Source: Massilia sp. CFBP 13721 | Lineage (GTDB): Bacteria > Pseudomonadota > Gammaproteobacteria > Burkholderiales > Burkholderiaceae_D | Direction: 5' to 3' | Length of the DNA stretch: 64,000 bases | NCBI RefSeq assembly: GCF_014842025.1 | Contig: NZ_JACYUY010000011.1 | Span: 1-64,000 of the forward strand | Shown here: in pieces, positions 26,015-34,732 of the stretch | How the letters are laid out: every line of letters begins with the position of its first letter | Numbering within the stretch: the stretch's first letter is position 1 | The notes under the pieces: model-generated | Told to the model about the DNA's origin: nothing | The model's input: only the letters and a program-made list of their open reading frames with translations | The model's database searches: none | Made by a program: the position numbers and the translations under genes

Positions 26015-27073
26015 TTACTTGAGGCGGAACGCCGTTTCGGCATTGGCCTGGAAGAAGCGCCGCTTGTCTTCCCGGCCGATGTCCATCCCCTCCAGCCGCG
26101 CGATCTCGTCGACCGTGTGCTGGTAAGGATAATCCGCCGCATACATGACGCGCTCGGCGCCCATCATCTCCTGCGTGAACCTGATCGCGGGCTCATGGGC
26201 CATGCCGCTGCTGGTGATGTAGAAGTTTTCGCGCAGGTAGTCGCTCGGCTTTCTCCGGAGCGGCTGCATCGACGCGTAACGCTGCGAGCGCACGGTGGCC
26301 GCATGCATGTAGTCGAGGCGGTAAGCCCAGAACGGCAGCGCTTCGCCCATGTGGCCGAGCACCATCTGCAGCCTGGGGAAGCGGTCGAACACGCCGGCGG
26401 TGATGATGCGCAGCGCGTGCAGCCCGGTCTCGACGCCGAAGCCGTAGATGGCGCCATCCAGGCCGCACTCGAGGAAAGGCGCGATCATGCTCGCTGGGGG
26501 CGTATTCGGGTGCAGGTAGATCGGGGTGTCGTTGGCCTCGGCCGCCTCGAAGATCTCCCAGAACTTCGGGTCGGACAGGTATTCGCCCTGCGTGTGCGAA
26601 TTGATGATCACCCCGGTCAGGCCGAGGCGGGTGATGCCGCGCTCGACTTCCCGCGCCGCCGCGGCCGGGTCTTGCGGGGCGACCGCCACCATGCCCGAGA
26701 AGCGCGTCGGATGGCGGCGCACGGCTTCCGCCAGTTCGTCGTTGGCGCTGCGGGCGAAGGAGACGGCGGTGGCCGTGTCCATCACCTGCACGCCGGGCGC
26801 GGTCAGGGCGATGATGGCGCGGTCGATGCCTGATTCATCCATGTGGCGCAGGCGCCGTTCGCCCAGGTCTTGCAAGCCTTCCATGATGAAGCGGGCGCGC
26901 TCGCTCTGGCTGCGCATGTAGAAGCCGAGCAGGCTGACGAAGCCCGGATCGGGGTTCGGGCCGTCGAGGATCCGGCGGTAGATGCGCAGCATCTCCGAGG
27001 GCGCAAAGGCTTCCTCGGCGGCGATGTGGATATAGTCCCTGGCCGCAGGCGCGGCCGGTGTCGGTGTCGTCAT
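26015..27073 (-). CDS. LigW-like amidohydrolase-family decarboxylase, copy A
   Basis: A 352-residue metal-dependent decarboxylase of the ACMSD/LigW branch (amidohydrolase_2). It follows 5-carboxyvanillate decarboxylase LigW along nearly its whole length: AAEEAFAP (metal Glu), INSHTQGEYL, YLHPNTPP (metal His), LDGAIYGFGVETGLHALRII, GHMGEALPFWAYRLDYMH and YAADYPYQH (metal Asp). LigW makes vanillate from 5-carboxyvanillate, which would feed vanAB. It has a close paralogue 26 bp upstream. The exact substrate (5-carboxyvanillate, a dihydroxybenzoate or other) is inferred. Confidence 0.87.
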   Translation of the reverse strand: MTTPTPAAPAARDYIHIAAEEAFAPSEMLRIYRRILDGPNPDPGFVSLLGFYMRSQSERARFIMEGLQDLGERRLRHMDESGIDRAIIALTAPGVQVMDTATAVSFARSANDELAEAVRRHPTRFSGMVAVAPQDPAAAAREVERGITRLGLTGVIINSHTQGEYLSDPKFWEIFEAAEANDTPIYLHPNTPPASMIAPFLECGLDGAIYGFGVETGLHALRIITAGVFDRFPRLQMVLGHMGEALPFWAYRLDYMHAATVRSQRYASMQPLRRKPSDYLRENFYITSSGMAHEPAIRFTQEMMGAERVMYAADYPYQHTVDEIARLEGMDIGREDKRRFFQANAETAFRLK

Positions 27074-27099
27074 GGCGTCGTTCCTCGTGTGGGGCAGCT

Positions 27100-28176
27100 T
27101 CAGCCGATCTTGAATAGGCGTTCGGCGTTCGTCTGGAAAAAGGCTTTCTTGATTTCCGGCGCCATGTTCATGTTGTCGAGGGCGATGACCTCGTCGAGCA
27201 CGTGCTGGTACGGGTAGTCCATCGCATACATCACGCGGTCCACGCCCATGAATTCCTGGGCAAAGCGGATCGCCTGCTCCCACGCCACGCCGCTGTTGGT
27301 GATGTAAAAATTCTCGCGCAGGTAGTCGCTCGGCCGCCGCTGCAGCGCCTGCATCGATGCGTAGCGCTGCGAGCGCACGGTCGCGGCGTGCATGTAGTCG
27401 AGGCGGTAGGCCCAGTACGGCAGCGCTTCGCCCATGTGGCCGAGGATCATCTGCAGCCTGGGGAAGCGGTCGAACACGCCGGCGGTGATGGTGCGCAGCG
27501 CGGCCAGGCCGGTGTCGACGCCGAAGCCGTAGATGGCGCCGTCGAGGCCCGCTTCCATGAAGGGCTCGATCATCTTCGGCGGCGGGCTGCTCGGGTGCAG
27601 GTAGACCGGCATGTCGAAGGCTTCGGCGGCGGCGAAGATGTCCCAGAACTTCGGGTCCGACAGGTATTCGCCCTGGGTGTGGGAGTTGACGATGACGCCT
27701 TTCATTCCCAGCTGGGTGGCGCCGCGTTCGATTTCCTTGGCTGCTTCAGTCGGATTCTGCGGCGCGATGGCGGTGAGGCCGACGAAGCGCGCCGGATGAC
27801 GGCGCACCGCTTCGGCCAGGTAGTCGTTGGCGCTGCGCGCATACGACACGGCGGTATCGGCGTCGAACACCTGCACGCCCGGCGAGGTGAGCGACAGCAC
27901 CTGCACGTCGATGCCGGCTTCGTCCATGTGGGCGATGCGCGCCGCGTCGAGGTCCTGGATGTACTTGCGGATGTGCTGCGGACGCGCCGCCTCGCTGCTG
28001 AGATAGAACGCCCACAGGCTGGTGAAGCCGGCGTCGGCCTTGCCGTCGGCGAGCACCTTGCGGTACATGTCGAACAGGTCGGGCGGCGCGAACGCCTCCT
28101 CGGTGGCGATGCGCTTGTAGTCGACCTTGGCGGGACGCTGGCCGGTGTGCGGGGGGACGAGGTCTTTCTGGAGCAT
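27100..28176 (-). CDS. LigW-like amidohydrolase-family decarboxylase, copy B
   Basis: A 358-residue paralogue of the gene at 26015. Metal-site motifs are IATEEAFAP (Glu26 region), YLHPSSPP and YAMDYPYQH; the LigW-like signatures SLWAFYLSSEA, NSHTQGEYLSD, LDGAIYGFGV, VRSQRYASM and KKAFFQTNAE are all present. This copy is nearer to known LigW (ATEEAFA, TNSGVAWE, AMDYPYQ) than copy A (SSGMAHE, AADYPYQ). The two may act on different ring-substituted acids or form a hetero-oligomer. The start at 28176 is followed by MLQKDLVPPHTG; AACGACC precedes with a weak ribosome site. Confidence 0.88.
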   Translation of the reverse strand: MLQKDLVPPHTGQRPAKVDYKRIATEEAFAPPDLFDMYRKVLADGKADAGFTSLWAFYLSSEAARPQHIRKYIQDLDAARIAHMDEAGIDVQVLSLTSPGVQVFDADTAVSYARSANDYLAEAVRRHPARFVGLTAIAPQNPTEAAKEIERGATQLGMKGVIVNSHTQGEYLSDPKFWDIFAAAEAFDMPVYLHPSSPPPKMIEPFMEAGLDGAIYGFGVDTGLAALRTITAGVFDRFPRLQMILGHMGEALPYWAYRLDYMHAATVRSQRYASMQALQRRPSDYLRENFYITNSGVAWEQAIRFAQEFMGVDRVMYAMDYPYQHVLDEVIALDNMNMAPEIKKAFFQTNAERLFKIG

Positions 28177-28223
28177 GATGGTCGTTCCTGTCGGTTGTGT
28201 TGTCGTTGCGGGTGGCCGTGCGC

Positions 28224-29219
28224 CTACTCCGCCTTGATCTGTGCATTGCGGACCACGACGGCCCACTTCTGGTATTCCGCGTTGGCCGCCTTCAGCAGGT
28301 CGTCGGGGCTGCCCGGCTGCAGCGTCAGGCCCTGCTTGGCCAGCGCATCCTTGACTTCCGGGCTGGCGAGCGCCTCACGCAGGCCGGCGTTGTAGGCCGC
28401 GACCAGCGCCGGCGGCATGCCCTTCGGCCCCCACAGGGCGAGCCACGAATCCTCGTCGAAGCCGGCGACGCCGCCTTCCTGCAGCGTGACGACATCCTTG
28501 TACTGGGGGTCGCGTTCGGCGCGGGTGGAACCGATGACCTTCAGCTTGCCGTCGGCGCGCAGCGGCATGGCCAGGTGCAGCGGCATCATCATCATCTTGA
28601 CGTGGCCGCCGAGGACGTCGCTGATCGCGCCGGCCGAGCCTTTATAGGGCACGTGCATCACCTTCACGCCGGTGCTGTGCATGAACTTTTCCATCGTCAG
28701 GTGATGCAGCGTGCCCTGCCCCGGCGAGGCGTAGTTCACGGTGGCGCCGTTGGCCTTGATCCACGCGACCAGCTCCTTCGGGTTCGAGGCCGGCACCGAT
28801 GGATGGACCACCAGCGCGAAGTTGTTGGTGCCGATCATGCCCAGCGGCTGGAAGCTCTTGATGACGTCGAACGGCACCTTCTTGTAGAACAGCGGCAGCG
28901 TCAGCGAGGTATTCGTGCCCACCATCACGGTCTGGCCGTTGGGCGGCGCCTTGGCCACCATGTCCATGCCGATGATGCCGGACGCGCCCGGCCGGTTGTC
29001 GGTAATCGTCGCCTGGCCCAGGCGTTTCGCCAGGATCGGCGCGATCACGCGCGAGACGCTGTCGGGCGTCGTGCCCGGCGTGAACGGCACCACGATCTTC
29101 ACCGGACCGGTGACGACCGGCTGGGCCCAGGCGGGCACAACGAGCGTTCCCAGGGCGGCGCCGGTGGCCCCCAGGAGCATCGCGCGGCGGATCGTTTGCT
29201 GCAGAATCGTTGTCTTCAT
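28224..29219 (-). CDS. TctC/Bug-family periplasmic receptor
   Basis: A 331-residue extracytoplasmic solute receptor of the tripartite tricarboxylate transporter type, a family greatly expanded in betaproteobacteria. A Tat-like or Sec signal (RRAMLLGATGAALGTLVVPAWA) is followed by PVKIVVPFTPGTTPDSVSR and ITDNRPGASGIIGMDMVAKAPPNGQ, the conserved Bug fold start. Bug proteins bind carboxylates, including aromatic acids such as terephthalate. No TctA or TctB membrane gene is in the window, so it must share a remote one or serve in sensing. It lies between the porin and the decarboxylases. Confidence 0.9.
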   Translation of the reverse strand: MKTTILQQTIRRAMLLGATGAALGTLVVPAWAQPVVTGPVKIVVPFTPGTTPDSVSRVIAPILAKRLGQATITDNRPGASGIIGMDMVAKAPPNGQTVMVGTNTSLTLPLFYKKVPFDVIKSFQPLGMIGTNNFALVVHPSVPASNPKELVAWIKANGATVNYASPGQGTLHHLTMEKFMHSTGVKVMHVPYKGSAGAISDVLGGHVKMMMMPLHLAMPLRADGKLKVIGSTRAERDPQYKDVVTLQEGGVAGFDEDSWLALWGPKGMPPALVAAYNAGLREALASPEVKDALAKQGLTLQPGSPDDLLKAANAEYQKWAVVVRNAQIKAE

Positions 29220-29242
29220 ATGCCTGCCTCTTGAAATGGAAT

Positions 29243-30373
29243 TCAGAACGAATGGCGTAAGCCGACCATCAGGCCGGTCTGGCCCAGGCCCGGGCCGACC
29301 GTGCCGCCGGCCGACAGCGAGATGGCGGCCAGGCCGTCGTTGTCGATGCGGCCGAGCGACACGTAGGTGGCGGTGCGGCGCGAGAAGGCGTAGGTGGCGC
29401 GCAGCACGGCCATGGTCGAATCGTTGTCCGAGCGGCGCGTGTCGAGCCGGGCGACCTGGGCGTCGAGGATCAGGGCCAGCGTGAACGGGTAGCTCAGGCC
29501 CACCTGCATCAGGCGGGTATTGGTGTCGGCCGCGGCGTCGATCTTGCGGTCGAGGAAGCTGGCGGCCAGCTTGAGCTTGTCGACCATGAAGTAGCCGTTG
29601 ATGCCGGCGCGGCGGTCGTCGTAATCGCTGCGCGTCAGGCCGAAGCCGGCGTTCGGGCCGCCGTTCAGCACGTCCCATGACACGGCCATGCCGTACTTCG
29701 GCGTGTCGTAGGCCAGCATCGCCGTGACTTGGCGGCAGGCCTTGCGGTCGCTGGCGAGTTCGCCGCCGCAGTTGGTCGATGCGGGACCGGCGACGACGGT
29801 GGTCGCATCGCGCCCGGGAGTGAAGGTGGCGCCGACGGTCAGGTTCGAGAACTTGCCGATGTAGCCGATCGTATTGTCGCTGCGCGCATTCGGCAGGTAG
29901 GTGTCGAGGTTTGGATAGCTGTGGATGCTGGGGCCGAGCACGTTCGAGCGCAGGTTGGCGATGTACGTCATGTTGATCATGCGGCCCACCATCAGCGTGC
30001 CGTAACGGCCCTGCAGTCCGACCCAGGCGGAACGGCCGAACAGGCGCCCGCCATTCTGCAGCGCGCCGGTGTCGACCGAATAACCCATCTCGAGGTTGAA
30101 CAGCGCCTTGAGCCCATTGCCCAAGTCTTCGCCGCCACGAAAGCCGATGTTCGAGGGGAAGGTGCCGGCCAGCGTCGGCACGCGCACCAGCGAATCGCCG
30201 GCGGCATTCACGTTGGTGAGGTATTCGACGCCGGAGTCGACCATGCCGTAGATCTGGACGTTGCCGGAGCTCGGCGGCGTCGGCGGCCAGCGGTCGGGGG
30301 GCACCTGGGCAATGGCGGAGCAGCTGATACAGGCGAGCGTGATCGCCGCGGTGCAACGTACTATCTTTGTCAT
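29243..30373 (-). CDS. General porin, second copy
   Basis: Outer-membrane porin of 376 residues: signal peptide ending SAIA, early NVQIYGMVDSGVEYLTNVNAAGDSL, eyelet region GRMINMTYIANL, and terminal TGLMVGLRHSF with Phe last. It is the first gene of the operon running to the MFS or hydrolase gene and is divergent from a LysR regulator, so it probably admits the operon's substrate. It is clearly related to the porin at 17350, but has a Pro-rich insertion (PPDRWPPTPPSSG) just after the signal peptide that the other lacks. Confidence 0.92.
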   Translation of the reverse strand: MTKIVRCTAAITLACISCSAIAQVPPDRWPPTPPSSGNVQIYGMVDSGVEYLTNVNAAGDSLVRVPTLAGTFPSNIGFRGGEDLGNGLKALFNLEMGYSVDTGALQNGGRLFGRSAWVGLQGRYGTLMVGRMINMTYIANLRSNVLGPSIHSYPNLDTYLPNARSDNTIGYIGKFSNLTVGATFTPGRDATTVVAGPASTNCGGELASDRKACRQVTAMLAYDTPKYGMAVSWDVLNGGPNAGFGLTRSDYDDRRAGINGYFMVDKLKLAASFLDRKIDAAADTNTRLMQVGLSYPFTLALILDAQVARLDTRRSDNDSTMAVLRATYAFSRRTATYVSLGRIDNDGLAAISLSAGGTVGPGLGQTGLMVGLRHSF

Positions 30374-30527
30374 CCTTGTCTCCAGAGAACCGCTGTTTTG
30401 ACTGCCGATGCTTCAACGTGTTGTTCTGTCCGTGCCGGGGAGGTCTTTGCCTCCTCCGTGCCGGAGTCGATGCACTATGATTAATGAAAGGGGGCGCGGC
30501 AGTCCAATACCGCTTTTGGAAAACCCG

Positions 30528-30542
30528 ATACCTGTTCGGTAT
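30528..30542. promoter_or_regulatory. LysR-type operator candidate
   Basis: ATACC-TGTTC-GGTAT: perfect 5-bp arms holding a T-N11-A motif (30529-30541), the usual LysR box form. It lies 23 bp before the LysR start and about 155 bp before the porin start, suited to autoregulation. A half-site AATACC stands at 30506-30511. Confidence 0.6.
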
Positions 30543-30564
30543 GCCCTATGCCATAATCATAAGT

Positions 30565-31446
30565 ATGGATCTGAAGCAACTACGCTACTTTCTCGCGCTC
30601 GCCAACGAAGGCAGCTTCGGCCGCGCGGCCGAGCAGCTGCACATGGCGCAGCCGCCGCTGACGCGGCAGATCCAGAGCCTGGAAGAAGAACTCGGCGCGG
30701 CCCTGTTCGTGCGCACGCCGCGCGGGGTCGAACTGACCGATGCCGGGATGGTCTTGTTCCAGGAAGTGCCGAACATCCTCGCGCTCGTGAAGACCGCCAA
30801 GGAAAAGACGCAATATGCCGGCCAAGGCTACCTCGGCCAGCTCGACGTCGGCGTGTTCGGCTCGGGCATCCTGCGCGTGATCCCGCACCTGCTGGCGCAG
30901 TTCCACAGCGCCCGTCCCGAGGTCAAGCTGGCGCTGCACAACCTGACCAAGAGCCAGCAGATCCAGGCGCTGCGCGAGCGCCGCATCACGGTCGGCTTCA
31001 GCCGCCTCGTGCCCAGCGAGCCCGACATCGCGGTCGAGGTGGTCGGGCGCGAGCTGCTCCAGGTCGGACTGTACGAAGACCATCCGCTGTGCGTGAAGTC
31101 GTCGATCACCCTGCGCGACCTGGAAGACCAGCCGATCATCCTGTATCCGAACTCGCCGATCGGCAGCTTTGCGCAGGAAGTGGTCAGCGCCTTTCGCAAC
31201 GAGGGCGTGCGGCTGGTCGTGGGCCAGGAAGTCGAGGACATCCTCACCTGCATCGCGCTGGTGTCGGCGCGCTTCGGCCTGTGCATCACCTCGGCCTCGG
31301 CCACCAGCCTGTGCCTGCCGGGCGTGGTCTACCGGCCGCTCGACTCGGTCTGGCTGCGCGAAATCGAACTCAGCGTCCTGTACCGGCGCAACGACACGTC
31401 GCCGGTGCTGCAGGCCTTCCTGGACGTGATGCGCAACTCGGCATAG
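30565..31446 (+). CDS. LysR-family regulator of the LigW-like operon
   Basis: A 293-residue LysR protein. The helix-turn-helix spans about residues 17-36 (SFGRAAEQLHMAQPPLTRQI), followed by LEEELGAALFVRTPRGVELT and the effector domain. It diverges from the porin-tctC-decarboxylase operon and is the likely activator, responding to a carboxylated aromatic. The ATG at 30565 gives the canonical MDLKQLRYFLALA start; the open frame extends upstream but through the operator. It is close to the CatR/BenM-like group by its MAQPPLTRQI motif. Confidence 0.9.
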   Translation: MDLKQLRYFLALANEGSFGRAAEQLHMAQPPLTRQIQSLEEELGAALFVRTPRGVELTDAGMVLFQEVPNILALVKTAKEKTQYAGQGYLGQLDVGVFGSGILRVIPHLLAQFHSARPEVKLALHNLTKSQQIQALRERRITVGFSRLVPSEPDIAVEVVGRELLQVGLYEDHPLCVKSSITLRDLEDQPIILYPNSPIGSFAQEVVSAFRNEGVRLVVGQEVEDILTCIALVSARFGLCITSASATSLCLPGVVYRPLDSVWLREIELSVLYRRNDTSPVLQAFLDVMRNSA

Positions 31447-31594
31447 TCTTCAATTCAGTGCTTCTGTTACTGAAATCGATGCTCGATTCATGAGCGGAAT
31501 TCATAAGCCCAAGTAATTCACGCGCGGATCGCCTTGCGTGGATGCGGTTATCATGGCTGCCCGTCGCGCCACGCTCTCCTTCAACGTGGTGCAA

Positions 31595-31630
31595 CTCATT
31601 GCAGCTCTCATCGCAGCTCTCATCGCAGCT
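31595..31630. repeat. Triple 12-bp tandem repeat before the alcohol dehydrogenase
   Basis: CTCATTGCAGCT followed by two copies of CTCATCGCAGCT, ending 19 bp before the start codon at 31650. Each unit contains GCAGCT. Copy number could change the leader by 12-bp steps or present tandem binding sites; no function is known. Confidence 0.75.
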
Positions 31631-31649
31631 TATCTTTCAAGGAATCCCC

Positions 31650-32699
31650 ATGACCGTCAAAGCCTACGGCGCCTACGCCGCCGACAAACCCCTCGAATCG
31701 ATCGACATCGTCCGCCGCGCGCCGGGCGCCCACGACGTGCAGATCGACATCGCCTTCTGCGGCGTCTGCCACTCCGACCTGCACCAGGTGCGCGCCGAAT
31801 GGGCCGGCACCCTGTTCCCGTGCGTGCCGGGCCACGAAATCGTCGGCCGCGTCTCGGCCGTCGGCGCGCACGTGTCGACACACCAGGTCGGCGACCTGGT
31901 CGGCGTCGGCTGCATGGTCGACAGCTGCCAGCATTGCGGCGATTGCGAAGACGGCCTGGAAAACTATTGCGACGGCATGGTCGGCACCTACAACGGCCCG
32001 ACCGCCGACGCACCCGGCCACACGCTGGGCGGCTATTCGGAACAGATCGTCGTCCACGAGCGTTTCGTGCTGCGCGTGACCCATCCGGAACAACAGCTGG
32101 CCGCGGTCGCGCCGCTGCTGTGCGCCGGCATCACCACCTATTCTCCACTGCGCCACTGGAACGCCGGTCCCGGCAAGCGCGTCGGCATCGTCGGTATCGG
32201 CGGCCTCGGTCACATGGGCATCAAGCTGGCGCGCGCGATGGGCGCCCACGTGGTGGCGTTCACCACCTCGGAATCGAAGCGCCAGGATGCCGAAGCGCTC
32301 GGCGCGCATGAAGTCGTGGTTTCGCGCGATGCGGACGCGATGGCAGCGCAGGCCAGGAGCCTCGACCTGATCGTCAACACCGTCGCCGCGCCGCACGACC
32401 TCGACGCCTTCCTTACGCTGCTCAAGCGCGACGGCACCATGGTGCTGGTCGGCGCGCCATCGTCGCCACACCCGTCGCCGCAAGTGTTCAACCTGATCAT
32501 GAAGCGCCGCGCGCTGGCCGGTTCGATGATCGGCGGGATTCCCGAGACCCAGGAAATGCTCGACTTCTGCGCCGAACACGGCATCGTCGCCGACATCGAA
32601 ATGATCCGTGCCGACGAGATCAACGCCGCCTATGAACGCATGCTGGAGGGCGACGTGAAGTACCGCTTCGTGATCGACAGCGCGACGCTGGCAGCTTGA
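31650..32699 (+). CDS. Zinc-dependent alcohol/aldehyde dehydrogenase (cinnamyl alcohol dehydrogenase type)
   Basis: A 349-residue medium-chain dehydrogenase, NADP-type by family, close to YahK/cinnamyl alcohol dehydrogenases. Catalytic zinc ligands are Cys40 (FCGVCHSDLH), His62-Glu63 (GHEIVG) and the Cys in LLCAGITTYSPL; structural zinc cysteines are 93, 96, 99 and 107. The Rossmann motif is GIGGLGHMG. It may reduce or oxidise aromatic aldehydes such as vanillin or coniferyl aldehyde, which suits the region, but general aldehyde detoxification is equally possible. Its TGA overlaps the next gene's ATG. Confidence 0.9.
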   Translation: MTVKAYGAYAADKPLESIDIVRRAPGAHDVQIDIAFCGVCHSDLHQVRAEWAGTLFPCVPGHEIVGRVSAVGAHVSTHQVGDLVGVGCMVDSCQHCGDCEDGLENYCDGMVGTYNGPTADAPGHTLGGYSEQIVVHERFVLRVTHPEQQLAAVAPLLCAGITTYSPLRHWNAGPGKRVGIVGIGGLGHMGIKLARAMGAHVVAFTTSESKRQDAEALGAHEVVVSRDADAMAAQARSLDLIVNTVAAPHDLDAFLTLLKRDGTMVLVGAPSSPHPSPQVFNLIMKRRALAGSMIGGIPETQEMLDFCAEHGIVADIEMIRADEINAAYERMLEGDVKYRFVIDSATLAA

Positions 32700-33889
32700 T
32701 GGGGGGTCCGGTTTCAACTAGCACAGGCGCCGGCATGCCGGCCGCCTGGGGCGGCGTCTTTGCGCTCTCGCTCGGCGCCTTTGCCCTGGTCGCCTCGGAA
32801 TTCATGCCGGTCAGCCTGCTGACGTCCATCGCGGCCGACCTGCGCGTGACCGAAGGCCAGGCCGGGCAATCGATCGCGGTCTCCGGCGCCTTTGCGCTGG
32901 CGACCAGTCTATCGATTTCGTCGCTGGCCGGTAAGCTCGACCGCAAGGTCCTGCTGCTGGCGTTGACGCTGTTGATGATCGTCTCCGGCAGCATCGCCGC
33001 ATTCGCGCCGAACTACTGGAGCTTCATGGCGGGCCGCGCCTTTATCGGCGTGGCGATCGGCGGCTTCTGGTCGCTGTCGGCCGCCACCGCGATGCGCCTA
33101 GTGCCCTCGACCCAGGTGCCGAAAGCGCTGGCGATCCTCAACGGCGGCAGCGCACTGGCCACCGTCGCCGCCGCGCCGCTGGGCAGTTTTCTCGGCGCGA
33201 TCGTCGGCTGGCGTGCCGCATTTTTTGCCCTGATCCCGGTCGCGGCGATTGCCCTGGCCTGGAAATGGGCCAGCCTGCCGCCGATGCCGGCCGAGCGGTC
33301 GCAGGGCGGCGCGAACCTGTTCACGCTGCTGCGGCGGCCGGCGGTGGCCCTCGGCATGGTCGCGGTCAGCCTGTTCTTCATGGGGCAGTTCGCGCTGTTC
33401 ACGTACCTGCGCCCTTTCCTCGAGACGGCGACGCACGCCGGCGCGACCCTGACCTCGCTGATGCTGCTGGTGATCGGCGTGGCCGGCTTCATCGGCACCA
33501 CCCTGATCGGCGCGCTGCTGAAGGACGGCATGTACCGCACGCTGGTTGCGATCCCGCTGGTGATGGCGGTCATCGCGCTGGCCTTGCCGGTGTTCGGCGC
33601 GTCTCCCTTCGCGACCGGCCTGCTGCTCGCGCTCTGGGGCCTGGTCGGCACCGCAGCGCCGGTCGGCTGGTGGACCTGGCTGGCCCGCACGCTGCCGCAC
33701 GACGCCGAAGCCGGCGGCGGGCTGATGGTGGCGGTGGTGCAGCTGGCCATCGCACTGGGCGCGACCGTCGGCGGGCTGCTGTTCGATGGCTTCGGCTATC
33801 GGGCGACCTTCGGTGCGAGCGCGCTGGTGCTGGTGGTGGCGGCCGGGATGGCGTTGCTGGCGGGGCGGGCGGCACGTCCCGCGCGATGA
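32699..33889 (+). CDS. MFS efflux transporter (NepI/DHA1 type)
   Basis: A 396-residue major facilitator with twelve predicted membrane segments. ALVASEFMPVSLLTSIAADL and the loop SSLAGKLDRKVLLL are typical of the DHA1 group holding NepI and arabinose-efflux-like exporters. The ATG at 32699 shares its A with the dehydrogenase stop (TGATG), so both are translated together; this suggests export of an alcohol or aldehyde-related compound. The substrate is unknown. Confidence 0.87.
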   Translation: MGGPVSTSTGAGMPAAWGGVFALSLGAFALVASEFMPVSLLTSIAADLRVTEGQAGQSIAVSGAFALATSLSISSLAGKLDRKVLLLALTLLMIVSGSIAAFAPNYWSFMAGRAFIGVAIGGFWSLSAATAMRLVPSTQVPKALAILNGGSALATVAAAPLGSFLGAIVGWRAAFFALIPVAAIALAWKWASLPPMPAERSQGGANLFTLLRRPAVALGMVAVSLFFMGQFALFTYLRPFLETATHAGATLTSLMLLVIGVAGFIGTTLIGALLKDGMYRTLVAIPLVMAVIALALPVFGASPFATGLLLALWGLVGTAAPVGWWTWLARTLPHDAEAGGGLMVAVVQLAIALGATVGGLLFDGFGYRATFGASALVLVVAAGMALLAGRAARPAR

Positions 33890-34117
33890 CGTATCTGCGT
33901 TGCAGGCACATGCTGCCCGATGCTGCCTGCAACGCGCCAGGGATCGCTACAACCTCGTGGTAAACGCTGAAAAGCGTGCTTGAAACAACGGATGGCGTGG
34001 CATCCCGTTGCCACAATTGCCTCCGTCAGCAGCCCGTGCCACAATCGGGCGATGCGGCCTCGGCAGACGGTCGCAGCAAGGTTTTTGCACCAGAAACATC
34101 ACCAACCGGGCGATGAC

Positions 34118-34732
34118 ATGGACGCGAGCCAGCACAGCTTCAACATGGAAAGTTACAAGCAGATTCGAAGCGAAGTGTCTGTTCTCCTGACGCGTATCGA
34201 AAACCTGTTCCGCTACTCCTTGCTGGTTTCGGCGTCCATATTTGCGTGGTTGCTGACCAAGTCATTTGGATTGAACGGCCTGTCTCGGCCATGCATCAAC
34301 CTGCCACGCGAAGCCTTGTCCATCGCCTGGTCGATACCGCCTGCGTTCGTCCTGCTCTGCGGGGGCATCGCCCTTGCGACCCACATCCGTATCGTGCAGA
34401 TGTCAGGCTTCCTCGAAAAATGCGAGTTGGCACTTGGCGTCCCAGAACTGAGTTGGGAGCTCTATTTTCGGTCGAAGTGGCCTCTTTTTACGATCGTGAC
34501 GGCCATAGCATGGATCGTCATGCTGCTGGCAGTATGCTATGCCACATATGTTGGATCGTGCCTGAGCCGGTCGGACTACTGCCCCTTGCCTGGCAAGGCC
34601 GGGCAAAGCCAGGGTATCAGCCCTGCCGCCGGCAATGCGCCAGGCGCAGAAAATCGCACACCAGCCCTGCAACCATCTCCGGCTGCTCGCGGTGCGGCAG
34701 GTGATGCAGCTGCGGTAGTATCTCCACTCTGA
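34118..34732 (+). CDS. Hypothetical membrane protein
   Basis: A 204-residue protein I do not recognise. A helical N-terminus (MESYKQIRSEVSVLLTRIENLF) is followed by about three hydrophobic segments: SLLVSASIFAWLL, PPAFVLLCGGIALATHI and FTIVTAIAWIVMLLAVCYATYV. The chain then turns into a Pro/Ala-rich tail. The last 116 bp overlap the convergent hydrolase gene, and the tail composition looks like antisense reading, so the end may not be conserved. Base use is less GC-rich than its neighbours. The start is uncertain (other ATGs at 33980 and 34136). Confidence 0.6.
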   Translation: MDASQHSFNMESYKQIRSEVSVLLTRIENLFRYSLLVSASIFAWLLTKSFGLNGLSRPCINLPREALSIAWSIPPAFVLLCGGIALATHIRIVQMSGFLEKCELALGVPELSWELYFRSKWPLFTIVTAIAWIVMLLAVCYATYVGSCLSRSDYCPLPGKAGQSQGISPAAGNAPGAENRTPALQPSPAARGAAGDAAAVVSPL

